64,000 bases of DNA, taken from Nocardioides luti. Its GTDB lineage: Bacteria; Actinomycetota; Actinomycetes; Propionibacteriales; Nocardioidaceae. The DNA lies in NCBI RefSeq assembly GCF_014212315.1, contig NZ_JACKXE010000001.1:1612001-1676000 (forward strand). The letters are read 5' to 3'. The notes under the pieces were generated by a model. The model searched no databases, had not been told where the DNA came from, and saw nothing but the letters and a program-made list of their open reading frames with translations. Made by a program: the position numbers and the translations under genes. Below, piece by piece: positions 1 to 8,514 of this stretch; the stretch's first letter is position 1; every line of letters begins with the position of its first letter.

Positions 1-1156
1 CCATGGTCCCGTGCCAACCGGCGCCCCGGAGGTCGCCGGTGGCGTCGTGGCCGTGCTCGGCGAGCAGCCAGGCGTCGGGCGACTCCGCGGCCATCGTCCG
101 GCGGGTCGTCGCGGCGACCGCGTGCGCACGGTCCTCGGCGCCGAGCCGGCCGGTCATGTTCGCGACGTCGACGCGCCACCCGTCCAGCCCCCGGCGCAGC
201 CACCGGGCGACGACGGAGTCGGGGCCGTCGTACAGGCGCCGGGCGAGCTCGGCGGAGGCGTGGTCGAGCTTCGGCAGCGACGCGATCCCGAGCCAGGACG
301 CGTAGGAGCCGTCCGGCTCGAAGCGGTAGAAGGCGCGCTCGACCGAGGCCGGGTCCGCGGCCGCGGTGCGGAACCAGTCGTGGCGGTCGCCGGTGTGGTT
401 CGTCGTGAGGTCGCCGACCAGCCGCAGACCGCGCTCGTGGAGCGTGTCCGCCAGCCGCTCGAGCGCCGCGTCGCCGCCGAGCAGGGGGTCGACGCGCTCG
501 AAGGACACCGCGTCGTAGCGGTGCGTGGAGCCGGCCTCGAAGACCGGGGTGAGGTAGAGCAGCGTCGCGCCGAGGCGCTCGAGGTGGTCGATCCGCGCCG
601 CGACGCCGTCGAGCGTGCCGCCGTACCACTGGAAGGGGACCTCGGGCCCACGGTGCACGACGGCGTCGTCCCAGGCCACCGGCCGCGCCCACTCCGGCAC
701 CGGGGCGCCGGTCTCGGTGCGCTCGAAGCGGTCCGGGAACACCTGGTAGGCCACCTGGTCCGCGACCCAGCAGGGCACCCGGTGCTCGGTGCTGATCAGG
801 AAGTCCCCGGCGTCCGTGACGTCGCGGGCGTGCACCCCGGTCGCGGTCAGCCAGCGGTAGTCGGCCGGGCCGTTCGAGACCAGGAAGCGGTACGACGTCA
901 CGGGGTTCACCAGCGCGAGCGTCACCGACCACCAGGCACCCGCGTCGTCACCGGCCGCCTGCTCGGCCGGCGTGATCGCCGGCTCCCCGTCGCGCACCGC
1001 CCGGAGCACCACGGCCCGGGCACCGGGGGTGCCGTCGGGCCGGTGCGGCACCCGGACCCGCAGCTCGACCCGCTCCCCCAGCGCCGGCGCCGACGCGCCG
1101 ACGTAGGCCGGCGAGCCGTCGTGGTGCGGGGCGAGCGGGTCGACGTCGTACGTCAT
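1..1156 (-). CDS. GH13 alpha-glucosidase / cyclomaltodextrinase-like enzyme, C-terminus cut by window edge
   Basis: Start ATG lies at 1156-1154, 15 nt after malG, so this is the fourth gene of the malEFG operon. No stop is reached before base 1. The first ~130 residues resemble the N-terminal beta domain of maltodextrin-degrading GH13 enzymes, followed by a TIM barrel. The segment VGDLTTNHTGD carries the conserved barrel strand with NH. GWRVDVAN carries the catalytic nucleophile Asp (codon 167-169), and LLAEHGHD holds the general acid Glu (near base 57). The enzyme probably hydrolyses imported maltodextrins in the cytoplasm, since no signal peptide is visible. Exact specificity (neopullulanase, cyclomaltodextrinase, alpha-glucosidase) cannot be told without the missing C-terminus. 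Confidence 0.88.
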   Translation of the reverse strand, partial: MTYDVDPLAPHHDGSPAYVGASAPALGERVELRVRVPHRPDGTPGARAVVLRAVRDGEPAITPAEQAAGDDAGAWWSVTLALVNPVTSYRFLVSNGPADYRWLTATGVHARDVTDAGDFLISTEHRVPCWVADQVAYQVFPDRFERTETGAPVPEWARPVAWDDAVVHRGPEVPFQWYGGTLDGVAARIDHLERLGATLLYLTPVFEAGSTHRYDAVSFERVDPLLGGDAALERLADTLHERGLRLVGDLTTNHTGDRHDWFRTAAADPASVERAFYRFEPDGSYASWLGIASLPKLDHASAELARRLYDGPDSVVARWLRRGLDGWRVDVANMTGRLGAEDRAHAVAATTRRTMAAESPDAWLLAEHGHDATGDLRGAGWHGTM

Positions 1157-1171
1157 CCGCGTCCCACGCGA

Positions 1172-2134
1172 TCAGCCCTTGACGCCACCGGCGGTGATGC
1201 CACCGACGATGAACTTCTGCAGGTAGAGGAAGAGCAGCACGACCGGGATGGCGGTCATGATCGCGCCGGCCGCGAACACGCCGAGGTTGTTGGAGCGGTC
1301 CGCGTCGATGAGGCCGTAGAGACCGGTCGCCAGCGTCTTCTTCGAGGAGTCGCGCAGGAAGATCGAGGCCATCAGGAACTCCGCGATCACGCCGACGAAC
1401 ACCAGCAGCCCGCAGACGGCGAGGATCGGCCGCACCAGCGGCAGGATGATCCGGAAGAAGACCTGCACGTGGCTCGCCCCGTCGATCATCGCGGCCTCGT
1501 CGAGCGACATCGGGATGGTGTCGAAGAAGCCCTTGATCAGCCAGACCTGGCCGAGCGAGCCGCCGCAGAGCATCAGGATGTAGCCGGGCAGGCTGTCCAG
1601 CCCGATGACCGGGATCGCCTCGCCGATCCGGGTGAACATCAGGTAGAGGGCGACCAGGGCCAGGAACTGCGGGAACATCTGGATCAGCAGCAGCGCCAGG
1701 AGGCCACCGCGCCGGCCCGTGAAGCGCATCCGGCTGAACGCGTAGGCCGCCAGCGCGCTGAAGAGCAGCTGGATGACGACGACGCTGACGCACACGACCA
1801 GGCTGTTGCGGGCCCAGGTGAAGAACGGCTGGGTGTTGATCAGCTCGGAGTAGTTCGAGAAGCTGAACGTGCGCGGGATCATCGTCGAGGTGACGACGCT
1901 GCCCAGGGGGTTGAGGGACGCGGACACCAGGTAGGACACCGGGAACAGCGCCCACAGGACCGCGAGCACGCCGACGACGTGGCGCCAGCCGATCTCGCGG
2001 AACCAGCGGCCCGGGCCGAGCTTCACCTTCGGGGCCGGGTCGCCGCCGCGGCGCCGCCGCGTCTTCGTGGCCGGGGCGTCCTCGGGCTCGAGCTGCTGCA
2101 CGCCGGTGGGGAGGGGACCTTGTACGTCGCTCAT
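1172..2134 (-). CDS. malG: Maltose/maltodextrin ABC permease, MalG type
   Basis: A 320-residue inner-membrane permease with about six membrane segments. A basic cytoplasmic N-terminus (residues 1-50, with TRRRR) precedes the first segment at about 52-74. The EAA loop that contacts the ATPase reads EAAMIDGA at residues 213-220, followed by a conserved hydrophobic IILPLVRPIL stretch. The start lies 1 nt beyond the malF stop, so the two are translationally coupled. The partner ATPase (MsiK-type, shared between sugar systems in actinobacteria) is not in this window. The family is clear. Maltodextrin as substrate is inferred from the MalE/MalF partners and flanking GH13 genes. Confidence 0.93.
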   Translation of the reverse strand: MSDVQGPLPTGVQQLEPEDAPATKTRRRRGGDPAPKVKLGPGRWFREIGWRHVVGVLAVLWALFPVSYLVSASLNPLGSVVTSTMIPRTFSFSNYSELINTQPFFTWARNSLVVCVSVVVIQLLFSALAAYAFSRMRFTGRRGGLLALLLIQMFPQFLALVALYLMFTRIGEAIPVIGLDSLPGYILMLCGGSLGQVWLIKGFFDTIPMSLDEAAMIDGASHVQVFFRIILPLVRPILAVCGLLVFVGVIAEFLMASIFLRDSSKKTLATGLYGLIDADRSNNLGVFAAGAIMTAIPVVLLFLYLQKFIVGGITAGGVKG

Positions 2135-2135
2135 G

Positions 2136-3728
2136 TCAGTTCACGTCCTCGAGGGAGCGGGTGGCGCGGAACTGCAGGGCCGCGACGACACCGGTGATGA
2201 CGAACAGGACGGTGGAGACCGCCGCCGCGAAGCCGATCTGCACACCACCGGCACCGAACGCGAGCCGGTAGGTGTAGCTGATCAGGATGTCGGTGCCGCC
2301 GGCCGTGGGGTTGTCCGGGCTGAACGGCCCGCCCCCGGTCAGCAGGTAGATCGCACCGAAGTTGTTGAAGTTGAAGGCGAAGGTCGCGACCAGCAGCGGC
2401 GCGACCGTGACGAGGAGCAGCGGGAAGGTGATCCGGCGGAAGCCGGCGAAGCCACCGGCCCCGTCGAGCCGGGCGGCCTCGGTGAGGTCCTCGGGGATCG
2501 CCTGCAGGGCCCCGGTCGCGACCAGGAACATGTAGGGGAAGCCCATCCAGAGGTTGGTGAGCAGCACGGCGATCTTGGCCATCGTCGCGCTGCCGAGCCA
2601 GTTGACGTTCAGCCCGGTCAGGTCGTTGATGAGGCCGAAGTCCTGGTTGTAGAAGCTCGACCAGAGCAGCAGCGAGATGAAGCCCGGGATGGCGTACGGG
2701 AGGATCAGGAGCGCCCGGTAGATCTTCTGCCCGCGGACCCGCGGGTCGTTGAGGGTCATCGCGAAGAACAGACCGAGCAGGAAGGTCGAGACGACCGACA
2801 CGGTCGCGAAGATGACGGTCCAGACGAAGATCCGCAGGAAGTCCGAGCTGATCCGGCTGTCGGTGAAGATCTTCTGGTAGTTGCGGAAGCCGACGTTGGC
2901 GGTCCAGGACTGGTCGGAGAGGCGCTTGCCCGCCGAGTCGACGAAGAGCTCGCGGTCGCCGACCTGCTTGATGGAGTAGACCGTGTCGTTCGTGGTGTCG
3001 GTGATGGTGTCCGCGGACTCGTCGTACTTCAGCGTCGGGGCGCCCTCGAAGGCCTCGCTGGTGCCGGAGCGGACGATGAAGTTGCCGTCGTCGGTCGGGA
3101 CCGCGATCTCGTCGAGGGTGTCGGCCGCCGCGCTGATCTGCTTGATGTTGAGGACGGTGTAGCCGTCGGCGGCGCTGACCCGGCCGTTGGCGAGGGTCAC
3201 GGCGCCGGGGTCGGTCGCCTCGAGGCCGTCGGCGGTGCCGGTGAAGACCTTCTCCGGGTCGTCCTGCGGCACGAGGAAGTAGGTGAAGGGGCCCTTGACC
3301 GGGTCACCTTCGGTGGCGACGGTCAGCTCGTACTGCGGCGAGGAGTCGGACCGTGTGACCGACGAGCCCACGATCTGGGCGATCGTGTCGTCCTTGCTGT
3401 TGCGCGTGCCGTCGCCGTAGTTGGTGAACGACGTCTTGATCGTGATGCCGATCGGCAGCACGACGAAGAGCGCCAGCAGCAGCGTGCCGGGCACGAGGTA
3501 CTTGCCCGGGAGGGCGCGGCCGGTGGCGTAGGTGGCGACCAGGACCGCGACGATCAGCCAGACGCAGACGAGGAAGAACCAAGAGCCGTCGCTGACGAGG
3601 GCCGGGGTGATCGCGATCGCGGTGCCGACCACGATCCCGAGGAAGACGATCTTGACGAGCAGGGCCAGCACGCCGTCGCGGCCTGGCTGGGTGAAGCGGC
3701 GCGAGCGCGGCGCCTGGGTGTCCACCAT
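2136..3728 (-). CDS. malF: Maltose/maltodextrin ABC permease, MalF type with large extracytoplasmic P2 loop
   Basis: A 530-residue permease. The first three membrane segments (residues ~20-95) are followed by a long polar domain (~95-285), matching the MalF P2 loop that docks the binding protein. The last ~245 residues form the BPD transport core with an EAA loop, TEAARLDGAGG. This size and loop distinguish MalF from ordinary ~300-residue sugar permeases and support maltodextrin as substrate. The start ATG (3728) has GGAGG about 8 nt upstream. It lies 111 nt downstream of malE, with a strong hairpin in the gap. Confidence 0.93.
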   Translation of the reverse strand: MVDTQAPRSRRFTQPGRDGVLALLVKIVFLGIVVGTAIAITPALVSDGSWFFLVCVWLIVAVLVATYATGRALPGKYLVPGTLLLALFVVLPIGITIKTSFTNYGDGTRNSKDDTIAQIVGSSVTRSDSSPQYELTVATEGDPVKGPFTYFLVPQDDPEKVFTGTADGLEATDPGAVTLANGRVSAADGYTVLNIKQISAAADTLDEIAVPTDDGNFIVRSGTSEAFEGAPTLKYDESADTITDTTNDTVYSIKQVGDRELFVDSAGKRLSDQSWTANVGFRNYQKIFTDSRISSDFLRIFVWTVIFATVSVVSTFLLGLFFAMTLNDPRVRGQKIYRALLILPYAIPGFISLLLWSSFYNQDFGLINDLTGLNVNWLGSATMAKIAVLLTNLWMGFPYMFLVATGALQAIPEDLTEAARLDGAGGFAGFRRITFPLLLVTVAPLLVATFAFNFNNFGAIYLLTGGGPFSPDNPTAGGTDILISYTYRLAFGAGGVQIGFAAAVSTVLFVITGVVAALQFRATRSLEDVN

Positions 3729-3787
3729 GGTTGCTGCCTCCGACGGATCCGAGCGGTTGAGGGGGAGATGAGGGCGTGCGGGTGGAG

Positions 3788-3827
3788 CCGGTCGGCCGAC
3801 CGAGGTGTCCCTCGACCGGCCGACCGG
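3788..3827 (-). terminator. Strong intercistronic hairpin between malE and malF
   Basis: The 11-bp arms at 3788-3798 and 3817-3827 (CCGGTCGGCCG and its complement) are perfect, and the loop itself contains a CGAGG/CCTCG stem. No U-run follows, so complete termination is unlikely. In sugar ABC operons, such hairpins between the binding-protein gene and permease genes protect the upstream mRNA or partially terminate, keeping the binding protein in excess. That role is inferred from position. Confidence 0.65.
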
Positions 3828-3839
3828 AGCTCAGCGGGG

Positions 3840-5120
3840 TCAGCCCGCGTCGGCGATCGCCTTGCGGATGGTGTCGCCGGCCGCCTTGATGGTGGAGGCC
3901 GGGTCCTTGCCGGCGACGATGGCGGCGTACGCCTTGCCCAGCGGCTCCCAGACCGAGGCCATGGCGGGCAGGGCCGGCATCGGCGCGGCGTCGGCAGCGG
4001 CATCGGTGAAGACCTTCGCGTCCGGGTCGGTCAGACCGTCGGCGACGGCGGTCATGGCCGGGGGCAGCTGGGTCTCGTCGTAGAGCGTCTGCATGGCGTC
4101 CTGGCTGTTGACGCCGTTGTTGACGAACTCCTGCGCGATGTCCTTGTTGGCACCGTGCGCGGCGACCATGAACGCCTGGGCGCCCATGAACGGCGCGGCG
4201 GCGTCCTTGCCGGCGAAGCCGGGCAGCGGCTGGATGGCGTACTTGAAGCCGGCGTCCTTGACGTCCGCGAGGGCCCACGGGCCTGAGACCAGGAAGGCCG
4301 CCTTGCCGCTGGTGAACAGCGCGATGGAGTTGTCGGAGCTGATCGAGGTGCGGAGCACCTTCTGCTTCGCGAGCTCGGAGATCTTGTCGGCCGCGGCAAC
4401 GGAGCCGGCACCGCCGATGCCGACGTCCTTGGCGTCGTACCCGGTGGCCGGGTCGTACTTGAAGATGTAGCCGCCCATCGAGGTCAGGATCGGCTCCATG
4501 TGGTAGGCGTCGCCGAGGTCACCGACGGGCAGGTTGAGCGCGGACTCGGCCTTGCCTGCGGACACGGCCTTCTCACCCTCGGAGATCGCGTCGTCGAGGG
4601 TCTTCGGCTCGTCCGGGACGATGTCGGTGTTGCGGTAGAGCGCGAGCGACTCGACGCCGTACGGCACGCCGTAGAGCTTGGAGTCGTACGTCGTGGCCTG
4701 GACGGCCTTCGGGTTGTAGCCGGAGAGCTCGTCGGGCGAGAGGTTCAGCGGGTCGATGGCGCCGTTCTGGACCAGGTTGCCGATCCAGTCGTGCGCGCCG
4801 ACGACGACGTCCGGGCCGTTGCCGGCCGCGTCGGCGGTGACGAAGGCGCCCTGGAGGTCCTCCGAGATGGCCTGGACGTCGACGGTGATGCCGTTGGCCG
4901 CGGCGAAGTCGTCGGCGACCTTCTTGACGCCCTTGAGCTTGAGCGAGTCGGTCCAGATGACCAGGTCGGCGTTGCTGTCGCCGCCGCCGGCGTCGGCCGA
5001 CGAGCTGGCGTCCTTCGAGCCGGACGAGGACGGGGTGTCCGACCCGCCGCCGCCGCCGCAGGCGGTGGCCAGGGCCATCACCATCACGACGGGTCCGAGT
5101 GTGCGGGCGAGTCTGCGCAT
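3840..5120 (-). CDS. malE: Maltose/maltodextrin-binding lipoprotein, MalE type
   Basis: A 426-residue extracellular solute-binding protein (family 1). The N-terminus MRRLARTLGPVV is a short lipoprotein signal with the lipobox around LATAC, making Cys21 the lipidated residue. A Gly/Ser/Asp-rich tether (residues 22-48) follows. The mature part has family signatures such as FLVSGPWAL and the MGAQAFMVA hinge region. RBS AGGAG lies 6-7 nt before the ATG. It is first in the malE-malF-malG-GH13 operon and divergent from the LacI-type regulator. It captures maltodextrins at the cell surface for MalFG. Confidence 0.93.
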   Translation of the reverse strand: MRRLARTLGPVVMVMALATACGGGGGSDTPSSSGSKDASSSADAGGGDSNADLVIWTDSLKLKGVKKVADDFAAANGITVDVQAISEDLQGAFVTADAAGNGPDVVVGAHDWIGNLVQNGAIDPLNLSPDELSGYNPKAVQATTYDSKLYGVPYGVESLALYRNTDIVPDEPKTLDDAISEGEKAVSAGKAESALNLPVGDLGDAYHMEPILTSMGGYIFKYDPATGYDAKDVGIGGAGSVAAADKISELAKQKVLRTSISSDNSIALFTSGKAAFLVSGPWALADVKDAGFKYAIQPLPGFAGKDAAAPFMGAQAFMVAAHGANKDIAQEFVNNGVNSQDAMQTLYDETQLPPAMTAVADGLTDPDAKVFTDAAADAAPMPALPAMASVWEPLGKAYAAIVAGKDPASTIKAAGDTIRKAIADAG

Positions 5121-5191
5121 GTGCTGCTCCTACGAATGGCGGGGGTGGCGCTGAACGGTTAATGTGACGCGCGCCATACCGTAGACCGTTC

Positions 5192-5241
5192 CTTGCACTT
5201 TGGAAAGCCCGCTGCAAGAACTTGCGTAATCTCTGCAAGAA
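5192..5241. promoter_or_regulatory. MalR-type operator boxes in the malE / regulator divergent region
   Basis: CTGCAAGAA occurs at 5212-5220 and again at 5233-5241. Between them CTTGCG (5221-5226) makes an inverted pair with the first copy, giving GCAAG-AA-CTTGC. A further CTTGCA lies at 5192-5197. CTTGCAG/CTGCAAG repeats are the known recognition units of actinobacterial MalR-type LacI regulators. A TACGGT hexamer on the minus strand near 5180 could be the malE -10, so bound repressor would cover both divergent promoters. Confidence 0.75.
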
Positions 5242-5273
5242 TTTTCACAACGTCCCGGGAAGGGGTGACCAGG

Positions 5274-6302
5274 ATGCCTTCCATGAAGGCCCGACTCAGC
5301 GACATCGCCGAGCGTGCCGGCGTCAGCACGAGCACGGTCAGCCGCGTCCTCAACAACCGCCCCGGTGTCAGCCACCAGATCCGCACGCAGGTTCTCACCG
5401 CGGTCGACGTGCTCGGCTACGACCGCCCCTCGCAGCTGCGCCGCCGCTCGACCAGCCTGGTCGGCCTGGTGCTGCCGGAGCTCACGAACCCCTTCTTCCC
5501 GCGCCTGGCGCGGGAGATCGAGGTCATCCTGGCCCGGGCCGGGATCGCCCCCGTCCTGTGCAGCCAGACCCCCGACGGCGTGCACGAGGACGCCTACGTC
5601 GAGACCCTGCTGGCCCACCAGGTCTCCGGGATCATCTTCGTCTCCGGCGTGCACGCGCTCGTCGGCAGCGACCCCCGGCGCTACAAGCGCCTCATCGAGC
5701 TGGGGATGCCGATCGTGATGGTCAACGGCGCCCTGCCGGGCGTGGACGCGCCGTTCGTCTCCATCGACGACGTCGTCAGCATCGACGTGGCGATGACCCA
5801 CCTCGAGCAGATGGGCCACCGGCGGATCGGCCTGGCCCTGGGCCAGGACTTCTACTCCCCCGTGGTCCGGCGCCGAGCCGCCTTCGAGACCTGGACGAGC
5901 GAGCGGCTCGACCTGCGGCCGGGCGAGCAGCCCGGCGACCTCGTCGCGTGCACGACGTACACCGTCGACGGCGGCGCCCTCGCGGCACGCCGTCTCCTCG
6001 AGCGGGACGTGACGGCGATCGTCTGCGGCAGCGACATGATGGCGCTCGGCGCGATCCGCGAGGCACGACGGCAGGGCCTGCGCGTGCCGCAGGACGTCTC
6101 GGTCATCGGCAGCGACGACAGCCCGATGGTGCCGTACGTCGACCCGCCGCTCACCACCGTCCGCCAGCCCGCCGAGGCCCTCGCCGCCCAGGCGTGCGGC
6201 GAGCTGCTGGCCCAGATCGAGGGCCGCGAGCCCAACGCCGGCGAGATGTTCTGCCCGCCCGAGCTCGTGGTGCGGGCCTCGACCGCGCGCCCGCCCGCCT
6301 GA
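5274..6302 (+). CDS. malR: LacI-family maltose regulator, MalR-like
   Basis: A 342-residue repressor with an N-terminal LacI helix-turn-helix (LSDIAERAGVSTSTVSRVLN, residues 8-27) and a periplasmic-binding-protein-like effector domain ending in the usual dimer region. I chose the ATG at 5274 because GGAAGGGG lies just upstream. Starting at 5193 would run through the operator, and a second ATG at 5283 is possible. It is divergent from malEFG and carries CTGCAAG boxes in its own leader, so autoregulation is likely. The effector is probably maltose or a maltodextrin, inferred from neighbours. Confidence 0.9.
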   Translation: MPSMKARLSDIAERAGVSTSTVSRVLNNRPGVSHQIRTQVLTAVDVLGYDRPSQLRRRSTSLVGLVLPELTNPFFPRLAREIEVILARAGIAPVLCSQTPDGVHEDAYVETLLAHQVSGIIFVSGVHALVGSDPRRYKRLIELGMPIVMVNGALPGVDAPFVSIDDVVSIDVAMTHLEQMGHRRIGLALGQDFYSPVVRRRAAFETWTSERLDLRPGEQPGDLVACTTYTVDGGALAARRLLERDVTAIVCGSDMMALGAIREARRQGLRVPQDVSVIGSDDSPMVPYVDPPLTTVRQPAEALAAQACGELLAQIEGREPNAGEMFCPPELVVRASTARPPA

Positions 6303-6371
6303 GGCCCCGCCACTCCCCCTGCCCGCGCTCCCTCCCATCCGCACCCCTCCCCCCTGACCGAGAGGCGACCC

Positions 6372-7670
6372 GTGCAGCACCCCGACTGGACCCGCACCGC
6401 GGCGATCTACCAGCTCAACCAGCGTCAGCTCACCCCCGAGGGCACCTTCCGGGCCGCCCAGGAGCACCTCGAGCGCATCCGCGACCTGGGCGCGAGCATC
6501 GTCTGGCTGATGCCGGTCCACCCGATCGGCGAGGTCAACCGCAAGGGCACCCTGGGCAGCCCGTACGCCATCAGCGACCACCGGGCGGTCAACCCGGAGT
6601 TCGGCACCACCGAGGACCTGCGCGCCTTCGTCGCCGCGGCCCACGAGCTCGGTCTCAAGGTGATCCTCGACTGGGTCGCGAACCACACCGCGTGGGACCA
6701 CGTGCTGGTCGAGGAGCACCCGGAGTTCTACAAGCGCGACCGCAACGGCCGCTTCCGGCCCACGCCCTGGTGGGACTGGGACGACATCATCGACCTCGAC
6801 TACGCCGTGCCCGGCGTGCACGAGTACATGGCCGACGCGATGGAGCACTGGGTCCGCGAGTGCGACGTCGACGGCTTCCGCTGCGACGTCGCCGGCTTCG
6901 TCCCGATGGACTTCTGGCGGGCCGTCCGGGCCCGGCTGGACGCGATCAAGCCGGTCTTCATGCTCGCCGAGTGGGAGGAGCGCGACCTGCACGACGGCGC
7001 CTTCGACGCGTCGTACGCCTGGGCCTGGAACGAGACCCTGCACCGCGTCGCCTCCGGGAGCGCGGCGCCGGAGGCGCTGGTCGTCCACTACGCCCAGCAC
7101 CAGGGCTCCTGGCCGCAGGACGCGATGCGGATGACGTTCGTGTCCAACCACGACCACAACCACGCCGACGGCACGGAGTACGACCGCTTCGGTGACGCCC
7201 TGCCCGCCGCGATCGTGCTGTCCGTGGTCGGCGAGGGCATCCCGCTGATCTACACCGGCCAGGAGCTCGGGAACCGCAAGCGGCTGGCGTTCTTCGACAA
7301 GGACCTGGTCGAGGAGGGCGACCCCCACCAGGCGCAGCTCTACGGCACGCTGCTCGGGCTCAAGCGCGAGCACCCGTCGCTGTGGAACGCCCCCTGGGGC
7401 GCCCCGATGACCCGGGTGCCCACCTCGGAGCCCGAGCGGGTGCTCGCGTTCACCCGCGACAGCGGGGGCGACGCTGGTGCTGGGACCGATGGTGCGGACC
7501 GCAGCGTCCTCGCGCTGGTCAACCTGTCGCCGGAGTCGGCGACGGTGGTGCTGGGCGACGGCCCGCAGGCCGGGGAGTACGCCGACCTGTTCACCGGCGA
7601 GACCGTCCGCCCCGACGACGGCTGGTCGACCGACCTGCCGGCGTGGGGGTTCCGGGTGCTGCGCCGCTGA
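6372..7670 (+). CDS. GH13 alpha-amylase-family enzyme (maltodextrin hydrolase)
   Basis: A 432-residue cytoplasmic enzyme with no signal peptide. All GH13 barrel motifs are present: WVANHT (101-106), GFRCDVA with nucleophile Asp172, MLAEWE with acid/base Glu200, and VSNHDHN with Asp261. A short beta-sandwich C domain (~350-432) completes it. The start is GTG at 6372, with GAGAGGCGACC upstream. It follows malR by 69 nt on the same strand and probably shares its control. It is short compared with secreted amylases and fits an intracellular maltodextrin-acting enzyme. Exact product specificity is unknown. Confidence 0.88.
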   Translation: MQHPDWTRTAAIYQLNQRQLTPEGTFRAAQEHLERIRDLGASIVWLMPVHPIGEVNRKGTLGSPYAISDHRAVNPEFGTTEDLRAFVAAAHELGLKVILDWVANHTAWDHVLVEEHPEFYKRDRNGRFRPTPWWDWDDIIDLDYAVPGVHEYMADAMEHWVRECDVDGFRCDVAGFVPMDFWRAVRARLDAIKPVFMLAEWEERDLHDGAFDASYAWAWNETLHRVASGSAAPEALVVHYAQHQGSWPQDAMRMTFVSNHDHNHADGTEYDRFGDALPAAIVLSVVGEGIPLIYTGQELGNRKRLAFFDKDLVEEGDPHQAQLYGTLLGLKREHPSLWNAPWGAPMTRVPTSEPERVLAFTRDSGGDAGAGTDGADRSVLALVNLSPESATVVLGDGPQAGEYADLFTGETVRPDDGWSTDLPAWGFRVLRR

Positions 7671-7677
7671 CACGTCT

Positions 7678-7700
7678 CGGGGCGCATTCAACGCGCCCCG
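7678..7700 (+). terminator. Hairpin terminator after the GH13 gene
   Basis: Perfect 8-bp arms CGGGGCGC (7678-7685) and GCGCCCCG (7693-7700) around a 7-nt loop start 7 nt after the stop codon at 7670. No U-run follows, as is usual in GC-rich actinobacteria. Confidence 0.65.
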
Positions 7701-7710
7701 GGACGCGACA

Positions 7711-7740
7711 AGGGCCCGCAGCCAGGAGGCTGCGGGCCCT
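7711..7740 (-). terminator. Strong hairpin terminator downstream of tRNA-Ala, probably bidirectional
   Basis: Perfect 13-bp arms (7711-7723 and 7728-7740, AGGGCCCGCAGCC and its complement) surround a 4-nt loop, ending 11 nt beyond the 3' end of the minus-strand tRNA. It can also stop plus-strand transcription from the malR-GH13 unit. Confidence 0.8.
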
Positions 7741-7747
7741 TCTCGGG

Positions 7748-7823
<76 letters not shown>

Positions 7824-7910
7824 AGGTGCGTCCGAGGACGCGGTGCGAAACGTTAGCACCCGATCCCGGGGCGTTCCCAATCGACTCCCGGAGGCGGGCC
7901 GGCAGCCCGG

Positions 7911-8384
7911 TCAGCGCAGCAGCAGGGGCTCGATCTCCTCGAGCGCCTGGCGGGCGTAGCCCTTCCACAGCCGGGCGAAGAGCGGCATCGCCAGGTCCGC
8001 CAGGTCGGACGTGGGCTCGAGGTCCCACGACCAGGTGATCCGGACACCGGTGCCGGCCGGGGCGAAGGCCCACCGGCCCTCCAGCGAGCGCACCAGCAGC
8101 TTCATCGGGCCGGTGACGTCGCTGATCGTGTAGCCGAAGTGGTCGGCCCGCTCGACGCTGGTGAGCGTCTCGCGCATGGTCCCGCCGTCGGCCAGCACGA
8201 TCGTGCGGGTCTGCCCCACGGTGCCCCAGCTGCCCTCCTGGTCCCGGACCTCCCGGATCGCCGGCAGCGCGGCGTACCGACGGTGGAAGATCTCCGGCAG
8301 CGGCGCCGGCAGCACCGTGTCGAAGGCCTGCTCGACGGAGGCCGGGAACGCGCGGGACTGCTCGAGGTGCAGCGTGGTCGTCAT
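7911..8384 (-). CDS. SRPBCC (START-like) domain protein
   Basis: A 157-residue cytoplasmic protein of the SRPBCC/polyketide-cyclase-like superfamily. It begins with a strand-rich TLHLEQSRAFPAS segment typical of the fold, has central beta strands (TRTIVLADGGTMRETLTS) and ends in a long C-terminal helix (FARLWKGYARQALEEIEPLL). Such proteins bind hydrophobic ligands, but no ligand or catalytic residue can be assigned. It stands alone between tRNA-Ala and the palindromic element at 8413-8508, which lies just upstream of its start. Confidence 0.78.
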   Translation of the reverse strand: MTTTLHLEQSRAFPASVEQAFDTVLPAPLPEIFHRRYAALPAIREVRDQEGSWGTVGQTRTIVLADGGTMRETLTSVERADHFGYTISDVTGPMKLLVRSLEGRWAFAPAGTGVRITWSWDLEPTSDLADLAMPLFARLWKGYARQALEEIEPLLLR

Positions 8385-8412
8385 GGGGTGACCCTACGCC
8401 GGGTGGTGGGGG

Positions 8413-8508
8413 TGTCGGGATCCCCGGATATCCGGGGAAGTTGTCACTTCCCGGGGGAAATTTCACCCGGGAAGTGCGAGTTTCCCCGGATATCCGGGGA
8501 AACCGACA
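8413..8508. repeat. Composite extragenic palindrome, copy A (two outer palindromes 62 bp apart)
   Basis: A 96-bp near-perfect dyad centred at 8460.5. The outer palindromes carry the core CCCCGGATATCCGGGG, centred at 8429.5 and 8491.5. An inner inverted repeat CACTTCCCGGG / CCCGGGAAGTG flanks a central GAAATTTC. TGTCGG and CCGACA close the ends. The element ends 6 nt before the sepX stop. It shares layout and spacing with the element at 41409-41498. Confidence 0.95.
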
Positions 8509-8514
8509 GCCCCG

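Noticed and set aside
11..4286. Long plus-strand ORFs (up to ~730 codons) opposite the mal operon
   Set aside because: Their products are Arg/Gly/Asp/Val-rich with no motif, as expected from antisense frames of GC-rich genes; the minus-strand mal genes carry full family motifs.
8413..8508. Treating the palindromic element only as an intrinsic terminator of sepX
   Set aside because: A simple terminator does not explain the three nested dyads, the fixed 62-bp spacing shared with distant copies, or the compensated change at the centre; a termination role remains possible in addition.
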